Positions 33,417-40,898 of a stretch of DNA of 64,000 nt are shown here, one piece after another. Location of the stretch: positions 2,666,001 through 2,730,000 of the forward strand of contig OZ242179.1 in assembly GCA_965205735.1 (NCBI GenBank), given 5' to 3'. Source of the DNA: VXNE01 sp965205735. GTDB lineage: Bacteria; Pseudomonadota; Gammaproteobacteria; Pseudomonadales; Azotimanducaceae. The translations under genes were made by a program, and so were the position numbers. The number at the start of each line of letters is the position of its first letter. The first letter of the stretch is position 1. Below the pieces are notes generated by a model. The model saw only the letters and a list, made by a program, of their open reading frames with translations, ran no database searches and was not told the origin of the DNA.

Positions 33417-35671
33417 CGACGGACACCGCCAACGGGACCGAAACGGTACCGCTCTGGCAGTACACCGAGAAGGCGTACCTCGACTATTCGATGTACGTCA
33501 TCAACGACCGCGCCCTGCCGCATTGCGGCGACGGTTTGAAGCCGGTCCAACGGCGCATCGTATACGCGATGTCGCGGCTTGGATTGACGCCGCAGGCGAA
33601 ATTCGCGAAGTCTGCCCGTACGGTGGGCGAAGTGCTGGGGCGCTTCCATCCGCACGGCGAAAACGCCTGCTATGAAGCCATGGCGCTCATGGCGCAGCCC
33701 TTCTCGCTCCGCTATCCGCTGATCGAAGGACAGGGCAACTGGGGCGCTCCGGATGATCCCAAGTCCTTCGCCGCCCAGCGCTACACCGAGGCGCGACTAT
33801 CGAAATACGCGGAATTGCTGCTGTCCGAGATCGGCCAGGGCACCGTGGACTTCGTCCCGAACTTCGATGGCACGGTCGACGAGCCGAAGCTGCTGCCCGC
33901 GCGCGTTCCGGTCGTATTGCTGAACGGCAGCACCGGCATCGCCGTCGGCATGGCGACGGATGTCCTGCCGCACAATCTGCGGGAGGTTGTGGCGGCCTGC
34001 ATCCGCCTGCTCGACGCGCCGGAAGCCACGGATCGGGACTTGATGGACCACATCAGGGGGCCGGACTTCCCATCCCGGGCGCTCATCATCACGCCGCCCG
34101 AAGATTTGCTCGCGGCATACGAGACCGGGCGCGGCTCGGTTCGCGCTCGCGCTCGCCACACGCTGGAGAACGGCGAGATCGTCGTCGACGCGCTTCCCTA
34201 TCAGACATCCTCGTCCAAGATCGTGGAGCAGATCGCGCAGCAGATGCAGGCCCGCCGGTTGCCGATGCTGGTGGACGTGCGGGACGAATCCGACCACGAG
34301 AGTCCGACCCGCGTCGTCATCGTGCCACGCTCCAATCGCGTCGATGTCGAGCGACTCATGAGCCACCTGTTCGCTTCGACCGACCTCGAACGCAGCTACC
34401 GTATCAATTTCAATGTCATCGGGCTCGACCACAAGCCCAGGGTGCTTGGGCTCAAGGCGATGCTGGCGGAGTGGCTCAAGTTCCGGCGCGACACCGTGCG
34501 CCGGCGCCTCACTTTCCGTCGCGACCAAATCGATACCCGGCTGCACATCGTCGACGGCCTGCTCAAGGCGTTCTTCAACCTCGACGAAGTGATACGGATC
34601 ATCCGGGAGGAAGACGACCCCCGCGCGCAGCTCATGGCTCGGTTCGAACTCACGTCGGAGCAAACGACCGCCATCCTGGACCTCCGGTTGCGGCAACTCG
34701 CCAAGCTCGAGGAAAACGCGCTAGGCGATGAGCGAAGCTCCCTCAACGACGAACGCCGCGAGTTGGAAAGCATTCTCGGTTCCAGTTCCCGCATGAAGAC
34801 GCTGATCAAGCGCGAACTCACCGCCGACGCGGAGAAGTTCGGCGACCGGCGTCGTTCCGAGTTCCTCGAAGCCGACGAGGCGCGTCCGTTCGCGGCGGAG
34901 GAACTCGTGATCAACGAACCGATCACCGTCATCCTGTCGACAAAGGGCTGGGTGCGTTCGGCAAAGGGCCACGAAATCGACGCCGATGCGTTGTCCTATC
35001 GCGCTGGCGATGCGCTGTGCGCATACGCGCGCGGGCGCACCAACGACACGCTGCTGTTCTTCGATTCGACCGGACGCAGCTACGCTGTCGCCGCCCATAC
35101 GCTGCCCTCGTCGCGAGGCCAGGGAGAACCGCTGACCGGTCGTTTGAACCCGCCCGAAGGCGCGCGCTTCGTCGCAACCCTGATCGGTCCCACCGATACC
35201 AAGGTCCTCCTCGCGTCCGACGCTGGCTACGGATTTGTCGGAACCCTGGGCGCATTGGCCACGAAGAACCGCGCGGGCAAAAGCGTGCTGACCGTGCCGA
35301 AGGACAGCCAGGTCATGTCGCCAGCGCTGGTCGCGGGCAAAAGCCTCGTCGCCGCTGCGACAAACCAGGGGCACCTGCTCGTTTTCCCCATCGCCGACTT
35401 GCCCGAACTGACGCGGGGCAAGGGCAACAAGATCATCAACATACCTTCAAGGGCCTTGAACGCCCGCGAGGAGTTCCTGGCCGGCATCGTCCCCCTCGGC
35501 AAGGGAGACCGCCTGATCGTGCGCGCCGGCGGACGGCAGATGAAGTTGCGATTCAAGAATCTTGAAGGCTATACGGGAGAACGCGCACGGCGCGGACGCC
35601 TGCTTCCCCGGGGCCTTCAGCGGGTATCCGCTCTGGAAGTGGAAGAACGGCGCCGTCCGGCAAAGAGCTGA
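33413..35671 (+). CDS. parC: DNA topoisomerase IV subunit A
   Basis: 752 residues, as in E. coli. The catalytic Tyr is in QRYTEARLSKYAELLLSEIG, and the breakage-reunion domain and C-terminal beta-pinwheel (repeats such as AKGHEIDADALSYRAGD and FVGTLGALATKNRAGKS) are complete. In the quinolone-resistance-determining region the sequence is HPHGENACYEAM where E. coli has HPHGDSACYEAM, so the Asp79 and Ser80 equivalents are Glu and Asn. The 3' end overlaps the convergent AhpA-like gene by 55 bp. Confidence 0.95.
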   Translation: MTTDTANGTETVPLWQYTEKAYLDYSMYVINDRALPHCGDGLKPVQRRIVYAMSRLGLTPQAKFAKSARTVGEVLGRFHPHGENACYEAMALMAQPFSLRYPLIEGQGNWGAPDDPKSFAAQRYTEARLSKYAELLLSEIGQGTVDFVPNFDGTVDEPKLLPARVPVVLLNGSTGIAVGMATDVLPHNLREVVAACIRLLDAPEATDRDLMDHIRGPDFPSRALIITPPEDLLAAYETGRGSVRARARHTLENGEIVVDALPYQTSSSKIVEQIAQQMQARRLPMLVDVRDESDHESPTRVVIVPRSNRVDVERLMSHLFASTDLERSYRINFNVIGLDHKPRVLGLKAMLAEWLKFRRDTVRRRLTFRRDQIDTRLHIVDGLLKAFFNLDEVIRIIREEDDPRAQLMARFELTSEQTTAILDLRLRQLAKLEENALGDERSSLNDERRELESILGSSSRMKTLIKRELTADAEKFGDRRRSEFLEADEARPFAAEELVINEPITVILSTKGWVRSAKGHEIDADALSYRAGDALCAYARGRTNDTLLFFDSTGRSYAVAAHTLPSSRGQGEPLTGRLNPPEGARFVATLIGPTDTKVLLASDAGYGFVGTLGALATKNRAGKSVLTVPKDSQVMSPALVAGKSLVAAATNQGHLLVFPIADLPELTRGKGNKIINIPSRALNAREEFLAGIVPLGKGDRLIVRAGGRQMKLRFKNLEGYTGERARRGRLLPRGLQRVSALEVEERRRPAKS

Positions 35672-36780
35672 GCCTGGCGTTCGATCACATCTCCGTACGA
35701 TCCGAGCGCCGCGGTGACCAGGCGATAGCCGCTCAGGCTGGTTCCGGCCAAGGCGTCCACGCCCCGGCGTGCCACGCTATCCCCTGCCAGCCTGTCCGGT
35801 CGGTCGATCCTGGAGAACACCTCTTCGCTGACCGCAAGTTTGCCATCCGGGGCCAATGCGGACAGGAGCAGCGCCTCGCGGACCTCGTCGGACTCCTCGA
35901 CGGTCATGTCCGGGCTGCGTTCGTCGCAACGGTGCAAGCCGAAGCGAAACGTCGGGCGCGAGCGGGCGGCGCGCCGGAAGTTGGTCAGTTCGATCACCCG
36001 CGCGGTCAATAGCGCGGCGCAAAGCACTTCGAAGCAACGATCACTGCTCCCCGTGTCGTCGAATACCACGAGGATGCCCGTGCCCCGCAGCGGCTCCGCG
36101 TTCCCGCCGTATATATTGGCCAGTTGATCCGCGCGTTCCAGCGCCGGCCCCAACACCGCGCCTTTCTCCTCGCGCTGGTCGTTCTTCTGATCGAACAGAT
36201 TTATCACCAGCACGAATGCCGCGCGCACCTCGTCCCGATCGCCTGGCTCGTGGCGCGCGTTTGCGGCTAGCGCCATGCGGCGCCCAAACGTGATCAGGGC
36301 AACAGTTGCAACCAGCGCAAGCAGCCAAAACGGCGCTGATACGGAAATCAACTCCGCTACCGACGGTCGGAACCGCTCCCGGTCCAATACGACTCGCGCA
36401 TAGCCGACAACCGTGTCGTCCGCCGTCACAGCACGCGTGTAGTGCTCCGTCCCCGCATCGTTCGCATCGCGACCCGCAAACACCAACACACGATCATCGA
36501 CTGCATACACACTGAACCCGACCACTTCGTCGAACGCCGTCATGCTGTGACCAAGATTGCTGAACGCCACGGGGTTCGGCCGCAGCATGGGCTGGACCGC
36601 CAGTTCGGCTGCCAACGCTCCCAGCGCATCGCCGAAGCGGTCCATACGCACGTCGGCGCGCCGCTCAAGCACGTAATCGACCAACACGATAATCACCGCC
36701 GACGCGGCGAGAAAACCGCCGATCGCCGCCCACACCGTCGCTGGTACGCGTCGGATGAACTCGAACACAGGCGTTGGCAT
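35617..36780 (-). CDS. AhpA/YtjB (Smp)-like membrane protein
   Basis: 387 residues from ATG 36780. A membrane helix (VWAAIGGFLAASAVIIVLVD) is followed by an extracytoplasmic domain of about 110 residues, a second helix (APFWLLALVATVALITFG) near residue 160, and a cytoplasmic half in which GILVVFDDTGSSDRCFEVLC and FRFGLH recall a degenerate nucleotide-cyclase fold without its metal-binding Asp pair. This two-helix layout and the position next to parC match the AhpA/YtjB family of pseudomonads, whose function is unknown. The assignment rests on topology and context. Confidence 0.7.
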   Translation of the reverse strand: MPTPVFEFIRRVPATVWAAIGGFLAASAVIIVLVDYVLERRADVRMDRFGDALGALAAELAVQPMLRPNPVAFSNLGHSMTAFDEVVGFSVYAVDDRVLVFAGRDANDAGTEHYTRAVTADDTVVGYARVVLDRERFRPSVAELISVSAPFWLLALVATVALITFGRRMALAANARHEPGDRDEVRAAFVLVINLFDQKNDQREEKGAVLGPALERADQLANIYGGNAEPLRGTGILVVFDDTGSSDRCFEVLCAALLTARVIELTNFRRAARSRPTFRFGLHRCDERSPDMTVEESDEVREALLLSALAPDGKLAVSEEVFSRIDRPDRLAGDSVARRGVDALAGTSLSGYRLVTAALGSYGDVIERQAQLFAGRRRSSTSRADTR

Positions 36781-37221
36781 TACTATGAGGGGAGCGAACG
36801 CCCGACCGTAGCACGGCGGCGCGCCAGAACTCAATTCGCGTTGACGCTACGGCGCAGGTGAATCAGAGGGAAACCCCCCAGTTGCTCCGGCCTACGTGAC
36901 GAGCAGCGCCCCAGGCGTCCACCCGCGCTGCACCCCGACACAAATTCCTTCTCCCACCGCATGATCGGCGCGCGCTGCTTCGACCACAATCGCCGCGATT
37001 GTCCTACGCGACTTGGAGATATCGCCCATTCTCTGACCAGATGCCAGGCTGGTACGCTCGCGAAATCTTGAAACAACAACAACCCGGCGCCGTCCGAATG
37101 GACCGAAACGAAACACCGTCCAGTTGCTCGCGCAGGCTGTTTGAGAAGGCCCGCGTGGACATGCTACCGTTGCCGACAACGCGACGCGTAACACGCTCGC
37201 GTCACTTTGAAGGATACGCCC
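36781..37221. other. Intergenic region, no gene seen
   Basis: 441 bp between divergent genes. Frames on the minus strand are open but show no recognisable domain, signal peptide or ribosome-binding site. At 36803-36840 lies a 38-bp sequence (beginning CGACCGTAGCACGGC) that recurs at 41779-41816 with five mismatches. The promoters of the AhpA-like and Uma2 genes should be here; no clear -35/-10 pair stands out. Confidence 0.5.
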
Positions 37222-37926
37222 GTGAAGCCGACCCCCATCCCTCGCGAAGACGTCTGCTATCCCAGTTCGGACGGCCGGCGCATGGCTGAGAACGACTGGC
37301 AACGGGTCGCGATAATCAACGCGTCCGAAACTCTCGACATGTACTACCGGGATCGCCCAAACGTTTACGTTTCCGCCGACCTGCTGATCTACTACGAGGA
37401 AGGAGACCCGGCGAAAGCCGTGGCACCGGATGTCTTCGTCGTCTTCGGCGCGGTGAAACGCCCGAGGATGGTCTACAAACTATGGGAGGAGCCCAAGGCT
37501 CCGGATTTCGTGCTGGAGGTCGCCTCGGACAGCACCTGGAAGCAGGATCGCGAACACAAGCGCGTTCTGTACGAGCAACTCGGGGTGCGGGAGTACTGGC
37601 GTTTCGATCCAAGGGGCGAGTTCTTCCAGCCGCCGCTGCAGGGCTTGCGCCTGCAAGGGGGCCGCTATCGGCCGATCCATGCGCGGCTGCAACGTGGCGA
37701 GCCGGTCTTGCCCAGCGCCGTCCTTGGGTTCGACTTGCGGGCGCAAGCGGGGCAGGTGCGTTTTCTTCACCGTGCGACCGGGGAAGCGCTCGAAACCGTC
37801 CGCGAGTCGGCGATGGCTCGGGAAGAGGCGGAGGGTCGCCTGCGGGCCGCGGAGACCAGAGAAGCCGAATTGCGGAAGAAACTTGAAACCCTGCTCCGCA
37901 AGTCGGGGATTGACCCGGACGCATAA
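37222..37926 (+). CDS. Uma2 family (DUF820) putative restriction-endonuclease-fold protein
   Basis: 234 residues from GTG 37222, with AAGGA eight bases upstream. The PD-(D/E)xK-like core is visible: NVYVSADLLIYYEEGDP, AVAPDVFVVFG (the Asp after AP), PDFVLEVASDSTWKQDREHK (Glu plus Lys), and LYEQLGVREYWRFDPRGEF. Uma2 proteins are widespread in cyanobacteria and some other phyla, and their role is unproven. A C-terminal helix of about 45 residues is a charged coiled coil (AREEAEGRLRAAETREAELR). A second Uma2 gene lies at 44.7 kb. Confidence 0.82.
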   Translation: MKPTPIPREDVCYPSSDGRRMAENDWQRVAIINASETLDMYYRDRPNVYVSADLLIYYEEGDPAKAVAPDVFVVFGAVKRPRMVYKLWEEPKAPDFVLEVASDSTWKQDREHKRVLYEQLGVREYWRFDPRGEFFQPPLQGLRLQGGRYRPIHARLQRGEPVLPSAVLGFDLRAQAGQVRFLHRATGEALETVRESAMAREEAEGRLRAAETREAELRKKLETLLRKSGIDPDA

Positions 37927-38030
37927 AAAGCCAGCACCACGCGGGCCAAGGGCGCATGTTGAAACCAGACATGGAAGACATGTACCGCCGCTTGGCGACG
38001 ACAGCGCGGCGGCGAGTCCGAGGGGGCGGC

Positions 38031-38075
38031 CGGTGGTCTGTGGCCCTGGGGGACTCGCTGAACCCCAGACCACCG
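38031..38075 (-). terminator. Strong hairpin after the adhesin gene
   Basis: CGGTGGTCTG (38031-38040) pairs perfectly with CAGACCACCG (38066-38075), a 10-bp stem with a 25-base loop. It begins 15 bp beyond the stop codon of the YadA-like gene on the reverse strand. No T-run follows, so this is only a candidate terminator or mRNA 3' stabiliser. Confidence 0.4.
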
Positions 38076-38089
38076 TATCCGCGCTGAAC

Positions 38090-39262
38090 CTACCAGACGA
38101 AACCGACGCCGGCGCGGACCGAGGTTTCGTCGCCGGCGCTGGCGGCGCCCGCGTTGACCACGATGTTCTTTTTCGCGCCAAAGCGGGCGGATACGCCAAC
38201 GGCGATGCCCTGCTGACCAGCGGAGTTACCGAAGCCGACGCCGAGGAAGAAGTCGCCGTCGCCGGAGACTGTGTTCGGCACGGCGCTTAGCGCCGCCGAC
38301 ATGGCGGCGACCTGCTTGACCCGCTCGTCAACGCCCATCAATCGCTGGTCGAAGTCCGCAAACGCGGCGGCATTACCCGCGATGGCGCTGGCATTGGCCA
38401 GGATGTCAGCGGTGTTGGTATCGATATCTGCCCTTGCTTTGTTTATGTCGACGCCATGGACGATGGCGTTCCCATTACGGGTTGAGATCTCCACGCCGGC
38501 GATGGTGGCGCTGTGTTTGGACGTGCCGATGACGATTTTGTTCGCTTCTGCCGTAACGCCGGCACCGATGGCGATGCCATTATCGCCGGTGACTGTCGCA
38601 CCATTGCCGATGGCGACGGCGTTATTGGCAGGTGCCGGTACATTTCGTATGACAATAGCTTGTCCCTCAGTACCTACCACTGCCCCTACATCGATCAGGC
38701 CCAAGTTCGCTACCGCCTGATCATATGTCGGTCTGATGTCATCCCGATTGCCCTTTAACCAGTCAAGGATGTCTTTGTACTCTTCGTCTGTGAGCCCACG
38801 TGTAGGCAGGTCCCCGACTGTCGCATTAATACCTTGCTCTGTTTTAATACCTTGCTCTGCTAAAGCATCGTTGACATCTTGATCCGCAAACACATAGTCC
38901 ACATTGGTGCTATTTGGATCACTAAAACGATGTGCGTGTATTTCAGGGTCCTCCCTCGTCACTTGGAACGAGGTGCTAGACAGCTTGTAATCCGTTAATG
39001 TTTCGGTCCCAGATACATTGGCGGCGTGGCCAATGGCAATACTTCCATCCCCATGAACTCTCGCACCGCAACCAGCAGCGAAGGATGACGGATCACCGTC
39101 TTCGGGAACGGCTGTTGGGTCTTCTTTGCACTTGTCCGGGGCTGTCACCACAGTATCGTCATCCGCCCAGACGTTCGTGGAAAAGATCAGCGCTCCGGCC
39201 AGCGCGGCGAGGCAAATTGCCCTCTTCGGGGCGTTGTCAAGATGGAGCATCATGTCGGTCAT
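38090..39262 (-). CDS. YadA-like trimeric autotransporter adhesin (short)
   Basis: 390 residues from ATG 39262; ATG 39253 is an alternative with AAGAGG at good spacing. The signal peptide is AICLAALAGALIFSTNVWA, then ADDD. Head-type repeats include GDGSIAIGHAANVSG and NNAVAIGNGATVTGDNGIAI followed by GAGVTAEANKIVIGT, typical of YadA left-handed beta-rolls. The C-terminal 75 residues are the membrane anchor: RVKQVAAMSAALSAVPNTVS, then DFFLGVGFGNSAGQQGIAVG, ending in the terminal aromatic strand VRAGVGFVW. A stretch without repeats (about 60-170) may be a binding module. It is a small secreted trimeric surface adhesin. A perfect CRP-type site lies 119 bp upstream. Confidence 0.87.
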   Translation of the reverse strand: MTDMMLHLDNAPKRAICLAALAGALIFSTNVWADDDTVVTAPDKCKEDPTAVPEDGDPSSFAAGCGARVHGDGSIAIGHAANVSGTETLTDYKLSSTSFQVTREDPEIHAHRFSDPNSTNVDYVFADQDVNDALAEQGIKTEQGINATVGDLPTRGLTDEEYKDILDWLKGNRDDIRPTYDQAVANLGLIDVGAVVGTEGQAIVIRNVPAPANNAVAIGNGATVTGDNGIAIGAGVTAEANKIVIGTSKHSATIAGVEISTRNGNAIVHGVDINKARADIDTNTADILANASAIAGNAAAFADFDQRLMGVDERVKQVAAMSAALSAVPNTVSGDGDFFLGVGFGNSAGQQGIAVGVSARFGAKKNIVVNAGAASAGDETSVRAGVGFVW

Positions 39263-39380
39263 CCTCTTAAATGCAAGTTGTCCTTGGGTTCGGCGGGCCG
39301 TTGAAGTACCCGAGCAGTCGGTCACCGAATGTCGCTCGCCCCCGAAGTACAGAAGTCTCACCATTTTTTCGGAGCGGGTA

Positions 39381-39396
39381 TGTGAGGATTTTCACA
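39381..39396. promoter_or_regulatory. CRP-type operator upstream of the adhesin gene
   Basis: TGTGAGGATTTTCACA is a perfect TGTGA-N6-TCACA palindrome, the consensus of CRP sites. It lies 119 bp upstream of the YadA-like start codon and 133 bp beyond the end of the Crp/Fnr gene. A matching site stands upstream of the regulator at 40411. Both are preceded by GTA. Confidence 0.7.
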
Positions 39397-39528
39397 ATCG
39401 GCGAGACTTCGGAGGCAGGCGGCGGCCAGGCGAGAAATCCCGCTTGCCGTGTGCCTGGACGAAGCGGGGAAGAACGCTCCTGCCAGCGGCCCTGGCCACC
39501 CTGCGCGGGGACTATCCTGCTTTCGCGG

Positions 39529-40263
39529 CTATTGCCGCTCCCGCTGGTACAGGTCCTCCACAGCGTCGACGTGGACCATCAATGCGGTGCCGGTCCTCTC
39601 GATCAGCGCGTGTTGCCTCAGGTAGCTCATCTCGCGGGAGACCTCTTCGCGGTGCGAGCCGACCTGGGCAGCCAGGTCGGAGTGCGTCGGCGGGTGTTCG
39701 ACGAGACCCGTGTGTTCGTCGAGCATGTTTCGTCGCGCTCGACGCACAAGTTCAAGGCGAACCCGGTCGCGCGCTCGCTCCACGGTCAATTCGACCAGGC
39801 GCCTGGCGAGGTTGGAGCTGGCCGACAAGGAGTGTTCGAGCAGTATCAATCCGAATCCGGGGTCGGCGCGCGCGGCATCGAGGATGGACCAGCCTCTGAA
39901 ACGCAAGACTGTGACGCCACCGGTTGCAATCGCTTGCACGGACATTTGCACGTCACCAAGCACATCGCAGCCACCGAACGGCTGTCCGGCCCTGTATTCG
40001 TTCACCAGCACCGAGCGGCCGGACGCCGCGTAGTGCATGATCTGAATCATGCCGTCGAGAATCAGGTGCAAGTGCGAGAGGTCGCTCGATGCAATGATCG
40101 CACCGCGGTCGTACTTGACGATGGTACCTTTTCGGACGAGCAGGTCCGGCTTGCCGCAGCCGAAACGCTCCAGCTTCGACGCCAGGTCGTGCGTCGCCGG
40201 ATCCGAATTTTCCGGTTTGTCCGCGCCGATTTGCACCATCCCCCCGTGGGTGTCGCGAGCCAA
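39529..40263 (-). CDS. Crp/Fnr-family transcriptional regulator
   Basis: 244 residues from TTG 40263, or 236 from ATG 40239. The N-terminal cyclic-nucleotide-type beta-roll (KGTIVKYDRGAIIASSDLSH through HLILDGMIQIMHYAASGRSV) is followed by a dimerisation helix and a winged helix. The recognition helix SHREEVSREMSYL keeps the Arg-Glu-x3-Arg arrangement that CRP uses to read TGTGA. The cAMP pocket is not kept: where CRP has GELGLF and RSAWV, this protein has GGCDVLGDVQMSVQA. No N-terminal Fe-S Cys cluster is seen. It therefore probably binds CRP-like sites in response to a different signal. CRP-type operators lie upstream of itself and of the adjacent adhesin gene. Confidence 0.87.
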   Translation of the reverse strand: MARDTHGGMVQIGADKPENSDPATHDLASKLERFGCGKPDLLVRKGTIVKYDRGAIIASSDLSHLHLILDGMIQIMHYAASGRSVLVNEYRAGQPFGGCDVLGDVQMSVQAIATGGVTVLRFRGWSILDAARADPGFGLILLEHSLSASSNLARRLVELTVERARDRVRLELVRRARRNMLDEHTGLVEHPPTHSDLAAQVGSHREEVSREMSYLRQHALIERTGTALMVHVDAVEDLYQRERQ

Positions 40264-40410
40264 GACAAATTCCCAACCGACAACTCAAGAAGACCGCCGT
40301 TAGTCGCCCTGCGCGGCCGCGCAACATGTGATGGATGCAAAGCGATAGGTCCCGGCAGTCGCGGCGCCGACCTTGAGTGATTCGGCAACGATATTCGCGC
40401 GCTGCAAGTA

Positions 40411-40426
40411 TGTGAATATCTTCACA
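40411..40426. promoter_or_regulatory. CRP-type operator upstream of the Crp/Fnr gene
   Basis: TGTGAATATCTTCACA is a second perfect TGTGA-N6-TCACA palindrome, 148 bp upstream of the TTG start of the Crp/Fnr gene. With the site at 39381 it brackets the regulator gene, suggesting autoregulation and control of the adhesin. Confidence 0.7.
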
Positions 40427-40601
40427 TTGTTGGTCTGGCGCGCCGCGCAAGTCGCCTCGCTGGAAGATCGCTGCGTGACCCGACTGCCTGTGCGGCCCAC
40501 GGCGCCGAGCATGGCGATCAAGAATGCGGCAGGGAAGGTGGGCCTATGCCGTCAGTCCCTCATGTTGGGCAATTCCCAAGCGCTTAAGGCGCCGGGCCGT
40601 T

Positions 40602-40731
40602 GCGAACGTCACCGTGTAGCCGGTGAAGATCCCCGTCTATTCGCCAGGGCTTGGGGAGCTACCCCTCGCCAACAAGCGGCTGTTGTATTCGACAGGTAAC
40701 CCGGCAAGGTCGGGCTACAAGTGACGTTCGC
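40602..40731. repeat. 130-bp element with long imperfect inverted-repeat ends
   Basis: GCGAACGTCAC at 40602-40612 is the exact reverse complement of GTGACGTTCGC at 40721-40731. Just inside, TGTAGCC (from 40615) pairs with GGCTACA, giving about 18 base pairs with a small bulge. A smaller hairpin (ACCCGGCAAGGTCGGG) lies next to the right arm. No coding content. It could be a MITE relic, a REP-like element or a structured RNA. Confidence 0.5.
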
Positions 40732-40898
40732 GAGGACGAGAGTAGCTCGAAAAAACGCCATCACCTTTGCATCGCCACGGGGAAGGGTCGGGGTCCGTCC
40801 CGAAACGGGTAGGCAGGAGCCACGGCTCCAGAACTGAATGGGCTATGCTTTTCCCATGAAATCGTAACGGCGCACCCTTGCAGGAAACGCTCGGCGCC

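Larger units (their letters stand above)
40264..40898. other. Long intergenic region with operator and inverted-repeat element
   Basis: 635 bp without a convincing gene; short frames on both strands lack domains and ribosome-binding sites. It contains the CRP-type site at 40411-40426 and the inverted-repeat structure at 40602-40731. Promoters for the Crp/Fnr gene (leftward) and the GPP34 gene (rightward) should lie here. Confidence 0.55.

Noticed and set aside
36892..37302. Reverse frame of 136 codons between the AhpA-like and Uma2 genes
   Set aside because: No recognisable domain, no ribosome-binding site, and it overlaps the start of the Uma2 gene.
40373..40699. Forward frame of 108 codons in the regulator-GPP34 gap
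   Set aside because: Overlaps the CRP-type operator and the inverted-repeat element, with no domain or start signal.
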